Below, piece after piece: positions 35,301-45,900 of a stretch of DNA of 64,000 nucleotides. The stretch covers positions 3,472,001 to 3,536,000 of the forward strand of contig NW_025408668.1 of the NCBI RefSeq assembly GCF_020360975.1. The letters run 5' to 3'. Origin of the DNA: Hirsutella rhossiliensis. Lineage: Eukaryota > Ascomycota > Sordariomycetes > Hypocreales > Ophiocordycipitaceae. The notes under the pieces were generated by a model. That model did no database searches and had not been told where the DNA came from. It saw only the letters and a list, made by a program, of their open reading frames with translations. Each line of letters opens with the position of its first letter. Positions within the stretch are counted from its first letter, which is position 1. The translations under genes and the position numbers were made by a program.

Positions 35301-38300
35301 AACGACTAGCTTTATAAAGTTAGTAAGCAACCTTAGTAGTAAGAGTAATATATTTCTATATCGGCGTATTTAGTTTAATAGTATAGTTTATAATATAGTA
35401 TATTATAGCTAGGCCCTTAGTATTAGTTAGGATTATTAAGACGTTATAATTATAATAAATACTAACCGCTAATAACTTATTATACTAGTTAATAAGTAGA
35501 TAGTTATACTAGATCTAAAGTAAACTATCCTTTATAAACCCTATCTCGTCGACGATTTTCTAAGGTACTTTAAAGTAGTAGGCTATCTATCTCTATAGAT
35601 TTATACCCTATTTAACGATCCCCTTAAGAGAATACTTAAGGTAGGTATATATATAGGAGTATATTTAGTAATAGTACGCGATAAAGTTAGATTTATCGTT
35701 AAAGGCTATTATAAGAGCTAAGGTGCTAGCTATAACCTCCTTTATAGGGTAGATAGGCTTCCTCTCCTATTATATAGCTTTCCTAGTATCTTTATCTAAA
35801 TACTTATAAAAGATAAAGTCTATATATTAAATTACCTAAGTATAATATACTTCTTTTATAGGATTAGCTATATTACCTATTAGGTTTAGTAACTATATAT
35901 TACTGTCTAGCTAAAGAACTCTATATAAGTAGAGGCTACCTCGCTTATTTATTTCTACTATAGCGTAGTAATAGCTAATCTTCCTAAAGATAGACTCCTA
36001 GCCTATATTAATATAGTTTTAAAGAATAAAGATACTTCTTAATAAAAGAAGATAGCCGAGCTAACTAGATCTATAGTACTAAGGGCAATTCTATTATACC
36101 TTTTATAAAGATCGGCTAAAAGCTCCTTTATAAACTTATAATTATATAGCCTATAAATAGTAAGCTTTCTCTTTACCTAGATTATTAATATTATTAGGAC
36201 TAATAGTAATTTAGATTATAAGTATATTAGCGCGGATATCTAGAGCTTATATCTTCCTTTATATAAGTAAACGGGATTCGTTTAAGAGCGGCTATATATA
36301 GCTAAAGATTAATAGCTCGTAGAGGAAGACTAATATATTAGGGTCTAACGTAGTCCTTATCTCCTATATCTCTACCTCGGCCCTCTTTAATCGGTCCTTA
36401 GTTAAGTTTATATAAGCTTACTTAAATCTATAAAAGGAATCTTTAGTAATATAAACTATACTAATACGGCGGTTAAAGGTATAAAGGAGGGTATTAAATA
36501 CTAAGAAATAAAAGATAGGATAGGTAGTAAATCGGCCTTTATACCGTTATAGTATATATCTAGCTTAGTAATTAAGCGAGTAATTTAGATAACGGTCGGT
36601 AATATTACTTTATTAGCTATAACTTAAGTCGCCCTTTAATTTCGGCCCCTCCCTTCCCTATAGAAAAAGCTTCGGAAATATTTAAGGGAAGAAATCTTCG
36701 TATAAGTTATCTATAAAATCTATACTACGCTCTACCTAGATAAACGGCTAGTCTCCTATAGTTTAGACCTATATAACGCATAGCATAGAGTTACTATATC
36801 GATCTAGATTAGCATTAATAATATCGGCTAGAAATAATAGTTTATTAGTATCCGCGAAGGCAGCCGGTCTATTAAAGGGAAATATACCGGACATAGACGT
36901 CTTATAGATAGTATCTACTTCTAAGCTAATAATAGCTAAGTCAGGGATAAGAGTCGCTAGCTTACTAAGGGATAGTTAAGTCTACTTAGTAGATAGAGTA
37001 TAGTCTATATCGTAAGACTCGGCTATAAGAGTAAGATTAATTAAGTTTATTAGTTTATCGATACTTCTAAAGCTATTTTCCTCTAAGCCTTAATTAGAGT
37101 TTAGGACTATATAGTCTATTTATATCTTCTTAATAGTCGATAGTTCCTCTCTTTATATATAGTCTATAATAACGATCGGAATAGTAAAGCCGTTAGTATA
37201 CTACTAGCTATCTATCTTTACTTAGTTAATTATAATATTTTCGTAAAGCGGGTTATTCCTCTATAGCTATTCTAGGGTAGCTACTACTTAAGATTTACGT
37301 ACCTAAAGTAGGTATCTAACGCCTACGGAGCTAAGCTTAGCCGAACCGCTCTAAGAGACATAGATATTCTTAATAGCCTATAGTAAGGGATAGGGAAGAA
37401 CGGTAGCTACTAGATCGTTAACCTTATTCGGAAAGATAACGATATATCCCTTTATATACTTACGGTAACTAGTTCCCGAATAGGTCTTATTATCGACCGT
37501 AAACTTAGTAATATAACTAAAAGGCGTATATAGGGTAATTAGTCTCTCTTCGATAGGAGAGAGGTTATTAAGCTCTCTAAGGTAGCGATACTTATAACTA
37601 ATAGCTATATTATTAACTAAGTAGGCTTTAAGCAGCCGTCTACTATTAAAGCTAACGCGATACTCGCGGTATACGTAAACTCCTATACGCTCGTACGGCG
37701 GAAGGTAAGCGTTATATGCCTAGATAGTCCTAGTCGCCTATAGTAGGGAGGGCGATAATTAACCCCTCTACTATATAATTAAGAGCTTATAAGGCGGGGT
37801 CTTCCTATAGCAGAAGACGTAGTAGGAAATCGGCAACGTCCTCCCGTCCGTAAACGCTTAGTAGAACGATTTAGTAGCCGCTACCTAAAGGGTAAGTAGA
37901 ACTTCGTCGCACTAGGATCTTACTAATAACGCCTACTCTTTAGCGCGGAAAGCGGCGTTATAGTAATATAGAGTAGACCTAATAGAGTCTCGTTAATCTT
38001 AAACGGATTCTCGCGGGGGTCGGGGCCTCGCGGGGGAGCGCCTAGGCCGCGTAGACGGCGGAGAACGAGGCGTTTGCTCCGCTCTAGGTCTACTCGGCGA
38101 CGGGGAGGCTAGTTGCTGCGGGTGCCTTTCGAGGGACTGCCTTGGCTACGTCGGAGGCGGAGTGGGAGGTGCATGCTCCTCCCTAGGTCGTTTCGGGGAC
38201 GGAGTGGCTGGCGGCTGCTTGTGTCTTTTAGGGGGACGCTTCGGCTGCGTGGGGGGTGGAGTGAAAGGCGCTTGCTCTTCCCCGAGTCGCCTCGGCGGTG

Positions 38301-38541
38301 GATTGGTTGGCGGTTGGGCGTATGCGGCATATTGGTATTGAGCTTCACGGCGGCGGCTTCGGTCTTCCGCGCGCCGGCGGTCTATATCGTGCAAGACGCG
38401 GAGGATCTCGTCGTGGGGAACTCTGACAAGCGGTGAAGGGCGTTGATAGGAACGGCGCTGCTAGGATCTCTGCGATTCAAGATTACCTAAGGTGCGGCGA
38501 ACCTCCTCGGGTGAGACGGTGACGGGGTGTTCTCGCGGCAT
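32385..38541 (-). pseudogene. Helitron E2 RepHel transposase, RIP-degraded except its N-terminus
   Basis: Minus strand with an ATG at 38541 (MPREHPVTV). The N-terminal part (38541-38010) is intact-looking apart from a TAG at 38463-38461, and is rich in Pro/Arg repeats. From about 37.98 kb leftwards RIP is heavy. Readable parts are a DUF6570-type region (about 37.7-37.2 kb; LRELNNLSPIEERL, KVNDLVATVL), Helitron_like_N (about 37.0-36.5 kb; DRYSNSML, IDFIDNLYEDFFP), the Rep HUH site at 35923-35931 reading Tyr-Leu-Tyr, and the Pif1-like helicase C-terminus (32640-32385; AFILINYKA, GKTFVKVLLKLYRNYI). It would be the rolling-circle transposase. It supplies the uninterrupted reference for E1. No active site is intact. 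Confidence 0.85.
38010..38310 (-). repeat. About 96-bp tandem repeat encoding a Pro-rich N-terminal segment of E2
   Basis: Three degenerate copies of a unit of about 32 residues are visible on the minus strand. They start EEQAPFTPPPT, EEHAPPTPPPT and AEQTPRSPPST and end in PKRPR- or PSRPR-like basic patches. It lies N-terminal to the conserved Helitron domains and is probably disordered. E1 has a shorter, RIP-mutated counterpart. Confidence 0.7.
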
Positions 38542-38855
38542 GGTGCAAGTGGAGCGATTAGGTTAAGGTCAAGACGGTTTGATCCTGCTAGCAGGGGAGG
38601 GCGGTCACGAAGAGAGGAGCAAGGAAGCAAACTGCCTCCTCTCCTCGAAGGCGGTCAGGGGCCGCCGGGAGTTAGCCGCCGGGAGTGGGGCCGGAGCGGG
38701 CAGCACGAAGGCCGCCTGGGAAGTGGGCCCGAGCGGGCAGGAGGCGGTGAAGAGTGGCTGGTGGGCACGGAGCGGTATGTGGTCCGTGCGTGAGGGGTGG
38801 AAGATTTGCGGGGGAAAGATGCGGAAGGAAGAACCTTTCGTTCCTCAAGGCACGG
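38542..38855 (-). other. 5' leader of Helitron E2, not RIP-mutated
   Basis: This is the GC-rich sequence between the E2 start codon and the LINE fragment. The segment GCGGAAGGAAGAACCTTT matches the E1 leader near 32184. The outermost part of the E1 leader is missing here, so E2 seems to have lost its 5' terminus where the LINE sequence begins. Small plus-strand frames in it look like chance. Confidence 0.5.
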
Positions 38856-39759
38856 GGTGCTGGCCAGCTATTCCGTCACTCTCGGCCCCAGCGGTGAGCA
38901 GAATGCCTACACTGCAGGACTCGAGGCAATCGCCACGGCTCTGAGGTGTGTACCTCTGGGTCTTCATGACCGAGATCTCACCGTTGTGACAAGCAACCGC
39001 TCTGTCCTGCAAGTCATCAGGCGGCCACGCCAACAGTCTAGACAGTGCACGATACGGGCGATATACGGATCGGTTGAGTTTCTGGCGAAAAGAGGCTGCA
39101 GAGTCAGACTTCGTTGGGTACCTGCCAAGAACAAGGAGTTCACTCTTGGGCCACTAGCCAAAATGCAAGCGAAAAGAGCGACGCGAGATGAATGCATCGC
39201 CGAACCAGCAACGTTTCAAGCAAGATCAACGACGTTACGACTGCTGCTCAACGAGCACACGCGCGTTCGTTAGATCCCAGAAGGAGTTAGAAAGCACCCA
39301 AAGCGCATCGATAAGGCACTGCCGGGCAAGCACACCCGTAAGTTATACGACGAGCTAACGAGAAGGGAATCCGAAGTGTTGGTATAGTTTCGAACTGGCA
39401 AATCACGGCTGAATAGCTACCTTTGCAAAATCGGGGCAGTAGAATCGGATGAGTGCACTTGTGGGCAGTCTATAGAAACGGTGGAGCATTTACTCTTTCG
39501 ATGCAGAAGATGGACGGTACAACGAGAGATTATGCTGCGATATGCTCGCGGAAAGGTGGGAGACCTGTCTTTCTTCCTAGGAGGTCTCGCGAAGGAGAGA
39601 TCAAAAGTAGGCATAAAAGTGAATAGAGGGACTTTTCGTAGTAGATTCTCAGATGATCTGATAGTCCGTTTGATTCATGTGTTGATTGCTCTGCCCCCGG
39701 TTGCCCTTTTCCCGTCTAAACAGCCCCCTTTGTATCCCTCCAAGCTTCTCCCAAGTTGA
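38797..39759 (+). pseudogene. Tad1-like LINE, C-terminal end of ORF2 (RNase H and CCHC-type tail), 5' truncated
   Basis: A single plus-strand frame is broken by only two TAG codons (39271-39273 and 39385-39387), both at positions where Trp fits. LINE homology starts at about 38858 (ASYSVTLGPSGEQNAYTA). The preceding codons come from the neighbouring Helitron leader, so the ATG at 38797 is accidental. The RNase H domain covers about 38860-39200, with VVTSNRSVLQVI and RRPRQQS typical of fungal LINE RNase H. A C-terminal CxC...H...C cluster (DECTCGQ to EHLLFRC, about 39450-39502) follows, then a hydrophobic tail and a TGA at 39757-39759. The expected catalytic Glu in TAELEAI is Gly (TAGLEAI). 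It is lightly mutated, 5' truncated as LINE insertions usually are, and lacks the endonuclease and reverse transcriptase. Confidence 0.85.
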
Positions 39760-40151
39760 TATCCCGTTTTTAGGTATAGTATACATTCTATCAGAAAGAG
39801 GGCACTTCTTGCCACTTACTAAAGGCCACGTAAGTCATCAAGTCAGCAACATCAGCTCCATCTCCCCGATCAAATAGCTCTTCTAGCTAAAATACTACGT
39901 CACGCCTTGAAGTTTAGAGCGGTTGTGCAAGGCGTACAATCAGCCGAAGGCTGCGAGTCCGCGGGCTAACGGGCCAAGCAGTCAATCACTAAGCAATTAA
40001 ATCATCTATAATCATGCAATAGTTATATTATCTACGCCCACGGATATTTTCGGCAGTATTTCTCTAATGCGAGTTGCATCACCTAGAGTTACGCTGGCCC
40101 GTGGTATGTCTCGTAGGGGTTCCGAGTAAGAACCTATCGTCTGCGGATCTC
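39760..40151. other. Non-RIP intergenic stretch
   Basis: No gene is seen. The first part is likely the LINE 3' untranslated region (to about 39890) and the right part the 3' flank of Helitron H4. A short hairpin lies at 39941-39953. Base use is normal, with CA and TG present. Confidence 0.5.
39941..39969. other. Candidate Helitron 3' terminal hairpin with CTAA
   Basis: CAGCCGAAGGCTG can pair as a 5-bp stem. It is followed on the plus strand after 12 nt by CTAA (39966-39969), the hairpin-plus-CTRR layout of Helitron 3' ends. The nearest Helitron (H4), however, points the other way, and the base after CTAA is C, not the expected T. Confidence 0.25.
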
Positions 40152-41711
40152 CTAATCCCTTATCTTTATTTTCATGCCCTCGGGCGGAGATACATAAGTT
40201 AGGTAATTGCGGTTAAACGGCGTATCTAGTATTAGACCCTATAGCGTCTTTACGCGTAAGACGGCCACGTAGCTTAAACTAGTCTAGAAGTCTCGGTAAG
40301 ATATATCTATAACGACTATATCCTCGGTAATGCTTTATAACTAGTATATAGTAATTACGTAGTATACGACTAGAGGAAACTAAGTGCGAGTATAGAGAGT
40401 AGCTCCGATAAGGAAGTCCCTTTTTACTAAGAGAATCGGTATAATCTTCCTACTATTAGGGGTAGTTAGGAATACCGGTCCGCTATATTTACTAAACTCT
40501 ATTATAATAATATAGGGAGGGTCTTAGATAGGGTCGGCCTTAGGTGCCTAGCCGATATCGTAAACTATACTACGAGCGCTATTATAGCGGCTAACTAGCT
40601 ACTAAAGGTTAGACGTTAGTATTAAACGGGAGCTAATATATATAGGGATCTCCTTCGTAAGGTTGCCCGCCTTATTATTAGGCGCCGCCGCTACGCTAGG
40701 GCCGATGTTTTTAGCCGTTACCTAGATAATAGGCCGGCTAAGGCGGTCGAGGTAGTAGTAGTTAAACTTATTAACCCTATCTTATATAGCGTATACTCGC
40801 AAGGCATTATCGAACTTAGTAACCTCCTAATCGTCTAGCTTCGCCTATATACGACTAGAGAGGAGCTTCTAGGACTCCCTAGATAGTTAGTATAGTCGTA
40901 ATTCCCCGAGGGCCGCGCGAAATGCCCCTTAGTTATTACCACGCTAACTCTAAATAATATTTAAGAAGACCGTCTTATCGAAGCGTCGATATACGTTCCT
41001 ACCCTTAATCTCTACTCCCTATACTTCCTTCTCGTAATAAAGCGGCTTCTATAGCACTAGGGGAAGTTAAAAGAAGTCGCTAACTAATAGGATATTTAGG
41101 CCGCTAAAGAATTCCTTATTCCGATTTAAGAACGCCTCGTAGAGACGGTTATCGATCTATAATAGTTAATATAGTCCTAGTATACTCTTCTTATCGATAA
41201 TTAAGTACTTAATATCCTTTAGCTTCTTCTAGAGCTAAGCCTTATTAATCGCTAATAGGGGCTTAAAGTCTTTATTAATTAGGAGATATAATAGGGAGTA
41301 TAAGGTAGTGCCTAAAATCTAATTTCCCGTAACGCCCGTAGGAGCGGCACGCTAAATAGGCGATCCCCTCCCGCCTACGGCGGCTTAGAGGTAGGCGGAG
41401 AGTATATTAATAAGGTATAACTTACCTATACCGCCTCCGCTATCTACGTAGAGTAGTAGCTAGGAAGCGTGCTAGGTTAGAAAGTAGTCTATAACCGTGT
41501 CGTATACTAGACGCTGCTCCGGATTTAGGGAATCGCGAGTATCTAAGGGCTAATTATCTACCTTAAGGGATATAGGGTTCTCTGCTTTACGCTACTTCTA
41601 GTAGTCGCCGGTTAGAATACTACTATAAGTATACCGTCTAACGTAGGGAGTCTAATTATAATTTATATCGAGGTCTTAGCGGCCGAGTATATCGATATCC
41701 TCTTCCCCTTA
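40152..41711 (-). pseudogene. Helitron H4 piece 1: Pif1-like helicase, C-terminal half
   Basis: On the minus strand the frame from 41711 to a TAG at 40154-40152 gives a Pif1-family helicase. Readable parts are NPEQRLVYDTVIDYF before Walker A; Walker A (41438-41418) reading GGGIGKL; RAAPTGV at about 41355; the DxxS and FFQLP-like segments (about 41.2-41.05 kb); and the C-terminal motif SYVAVLRVKTLQGL-like with VLDTPFN (about 40.3-40.2 kb). It is the ATP-driven unwinding half of the RepHel protein. The Ser/Thr of Walker A is Leu. It is interrupted upstream by gypsy A at a CCTTA target and continues at 49568. The C-terminal tail (YVSPPEGMKIKIRD) lies in non-RIP sequence. Confidence 0.85.
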
Positions 41712-42161
41712 TATAACGACCGGTGTTATTCCTAAGGGATAAACCTATCGAGGGGTTTATATTAGTAGATATAATAGGGCGTAGTCTAAGTAATAATAAG
41801 TATATTACGTTAGTAATAAGTCGGAGGTCGTAGACTATAGACTATAACTAGGTAATTAGAATTAGAGATAGAATCGTAATAAAGATCTATATTAAAAGCT
41901 AGAGAGCTATCTATCTAAAGGAGTAAAAGTAGGTGGCTATATATACCTATAGAGACTATCCTTAGATTATAGGCCTAGCTATAATCCCTAACGTTAGATC
42001 GCATAGAGCGTAGTAATCCTATTAATCCTAGATTACTTAGATCTCTACGATCCCCTCGATCCTATATCTATTAAATAGTCGTGCCGACTATTTATCCGTT
42101 AGACCGTATTACGTGCTTAACGCGGTCGACCGTTAGCGGCCTAGTAGCCGTAGTCGTAATA
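41712..42161 (-). repeat. Gypsy A 3' LTR, 450 bp
   Basis: Direct repeat of 49113-49562. It keeps TGTTATTCC where the other copy has TATTATTCT, an RIP-type change. Confidence 0.95.
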
Positions 42162-42925
42162 CGATATCTCCCCTCCTTTTAGTCTTATCTATAAGACCTA
42201 TTATAGCTACCTTAGCCGCCGTATATAAATATACCCTTATCGCGTTATACGTAAGTATATCGTTCCTTATTTCTTTATCCTTTTAGGATATACTACTAAT
42301 AGTATATCTAGTTATATACTAAAAAATCGTTCCTAAAAAGCCTCTAAGCGCGCTACTCTTACCGAATATATCGACTTAAGTAGAGATCCTACTAATATAC
42401 TATATACTTAATACTTTAAAGCAAAGAAGACGAATTATTAAATAGCCGAAAATTCTTTGCGCTATAATAATTATATTGCTAGTAGTCGTCCCTATTATAA
42501 TAGTATTTTAGTAGCCTCTTCTTATAAGTATCTTCTAATTCTTTCTATACGTAGTAGCTAATATATTTCTTCTAGTAACTAAATTATTAGCGGAGTAGCG
42601 TAGGCTATATTCTAAAGAGGAGGAAGCTAGGGAAGCCTTATTAGAGCTTTAGGTATAGCTTACAAACCTTTAGTCGTAAATATCTATCGCCGTTAATCGT
42701 TTAGCTCGTATCTAGAAGATTTAGAATCGTACGAAGGAAAAGAGTTCTAAGTTATTTCGTTATAGTATCTAAGAAATAGATACTAAGGATAGCGTTTTAC
42801 CTACGCTTAATATATATAAGTATTAGGTAGTAAATAACTTATAATCGTTAGGCGTTCCTAACGAGGCGAATTAGTCCTTATTTAGTATTAGTAAGGAGTT
42901 TATAGATCTTAGTCCTTTAATCCCT

Positions 42926-45900
42926 CCTAAACCTTCTAGTAAAATTATTAAAGTAAAGAGCTATAGTAGGTTAAGTGCTTAAGTAGTTCCTAGGTATTTT
43001 CCTCTAGTCTATATCCCTTCTACTTAATAAGGTACTCTTATTACTAACCTTATTTTCTTATATCTAGTATTTATTCTACTTTATATTCTTAATCGTCGTC
43101 GACTTTAATTTTTTCCTATAGTTTCGCGTTTTATAGCGCTAGTTCTAATAATAAGATATAAAATATCGGGTATATCTATATTATCGTTAGTAGTAAAAGT
43201 TCGTAGTTAACTTTTAAAATAGCTTTCTTAACCTTAAACGGTCTAAGTTTCTTAAAATCTAATTTATTGCTTAGTCGTTTTATTTCAATATTTCGTTATA
43301 TAAGGTAGACTATATCTCCCTCTTAAAAGATTAGTCCCTATAATCTTTTCCGATTATAGTAAGTAGATATTCGTTCTTTAATAAATTAAAGTTCTTATTA
43401 TATTTCTTTATATAATTTTTATAGCTAATCTACTTATAGTATCGCTCGTTCTACTTATAGTCCTTTTCGAGTAACCTTAAATACTTCTAGGTTATATCTA
43501 TAATTAGCGTATACTAGTAAGAGCTTAGTTATTTCCGTAACTAAGCTATTATAAGCTAGTTACGCTATTAGTAGCTATTTAACTTAATCGTTTTATTTAT
43601 AACTAATATAGTATTATAAATATTATTTAAGCGTTTAGTTAAGTCGTTTTATTTATCTATCTATTTATAAGTAATAAGCTATACTAAGCTTATATTTTAT
43701 CCCTAATTATACTATAAGAGCTTACTAAAATTTAGCTATAAACGTGCTTCCTTTATTAAAGATAATCTCGTTCGGTAGTCTATAATTACTAATAATTATA
43801 CGTAGGAATATATATACTAGCTCTTTTATATTACTTACTTCTTTATATAGTAAAAAGTATCTATACTTCGTTAATCTATTAGTAATAATAAATATACTAT
43901 TATATTTAACGTTAGTTATAGGTTCTTTTAATAGTAGTAGCTTTATAATATAGTTAAAAGCTATCGAATCCTATAGTTTCTCTAGTACTAGTAGCGGTTA
44001 TAATTCTCCGTATAGTTTATATTATTTAGCTTTACTTTATACGCAAAGTTTATATTTTTTAATAACTTATCGTACTACTTCTTTAAGCTATAGGAAGTTA
44101 TATTATTATTTAATCCGTTCTATTATTCTTTAGATTCCTTAGTATCTATATATTAGATATTTATATATATCTTATATAACTTTATCTTATAACGCTAGTA
44201 GTATCTAGATTTTATTCTTATATATTAAAACTTCCGAATATTCTATATTATATCCCTTTAGTACTTTATATTCTTTTATCTATTTTAAGATCTTTTAATA
44301 AGTTGAGTTATTAAGTTATACTTTAAATATTATATTTAGCTATCGTTACTAGTAGTTCCTGTTTTTATTGATTTCTAAGAGCTATCCTTTTACTATAGGT
44401 GCCCCTATATTATAGTTATTTCGTCGACTAAGGGTATTAGCTCGACCGTTTTCTATTCCTTTTCTATAGATTATTTCGTAGTCGAATTCTAATAAGTATT
44501 CGGCCTATCGGATCTATTATCTATTTAACTATTACGTTATTATAAAATATAAGATATTCTTATAATCTATATAAACCTTAACTTTATACTTACTTCTAAG
44601 AAAGTAATATCGAAATTCCTTAAAAGCTTAAATAATTATAAGGAATTCTTTATTATAGATAAGGTAATTAAGTTCTACGCTATATAGCTTCTTTAAGTAG
44701 AATATAATTAGTTATAGCCTTCCTTTATTATCTTTTTATCCGATTTATACTCTTAAAGTAAAGTCTAATATATCGGTTTCGAGTTTAATTTATTATTCTA
44801 GATTAAAGGTAGTTAAGACTAATTCTTATATAATTATAGTCTTAATATATTCGAAAGCTTCGTTAGCTTTATCGTCTTATATAAATCCTTTTTCCTTCTT
44901 CGTTAAGTTATATAGTAGTGCTATAATCTTTCCGAAATCTTTAATAAATCGTTAATAGTAATTTATAAATCCTAGGAAACTTTATATATCCTTAACGTTC
45001 TTTAGCGTTAGCTATTCTTTAACTAAGTTAATCTTATCTTATTATATTTATATCTCTCTTAGTAAGATCGTATATCTAAGGAAGTCTACTTCCTATATAT
45101 AGAACTTACTTTTTTCTAGTTTAACTAGTAACTTTATATTCTAAAGTATATAAAGTACCTTATAAACGTATTCCTTATATTCTTTTAGGGTATTTAAAAA
45201 GATTAGGATATTATCTAGGTATACTACTATAAAGATATTTAAGTATTCGCATAGGATATTATTAATTATCCGTTAAAAGGTAGCTAGTATATTTATAAGT
45301 CTAAATAGTATTACTAGATATTCGAATAGTCCGAATTTTATTCTAAAGGCTATTATCTATTCGTATCCCTTTTTTATACGTATTAAGTTATAGGCGCCTT
45401 TAAGATTAAGGGCTATAAACTATTTTTTACTATATAGTCTATCTTATAGTTCCGATATAAGTAGTAATAGTATTCGGTCCTTTATTATAATATCGTTTAA
45501 GCGTCTATAGTCGATAACTAGTCGTAGCTTACCGTTTTTCTTTAAAATAAATATAACTAGATAGCCTACTTTAGATATTAACGTTTATATATATCCCTTT
45601 TATAGATTCTCGTTAAGGTAGTCGCGTAGCGTTTATAGTTACCTTTCGTTTAAGTTATAAATCTTATAGAACGTTAGCGTTATTCTATCCTTAAGATAAA
45701 TTTTATAGTCTTATTAGCTATATTCGGGTAACCCTATCTTAAGTTTTTCCTTAAAGAGTTTATTATATTTCTAGTATTCCTAAGGGATATTCTTTATTCT
45801 ATCTTATAGGCTTTATTCTTTCTTTTAAGAGCTAGTTTCTCTTAACTTAAGCTCTTTATTAATTTATTTAAGGTCCTTCCTTAGAGTAGTAATAACTCTT

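Noticed and set aside
38113..38944. Overlapping open frames on both strands of the E2 N-terminus and leader
   Set aside because: Only the minus-strand frame starting at 38541 joins the conserved Helitron protein. The others come from GC-rich repetitive codons.
38845..39614. Minus-strand open frames opposite the LINE
   Set aside because: The plus strand encodes a recognisable RNase H and CCHC-type tail in one frame, so these are shadows.
40600..41700. Host Pif1 DNA helicase gene
   Set aside because: It is continuous, across the gypsy A insertion, with Helitron Rep sequence, so it is the helicase half of a Helitron.
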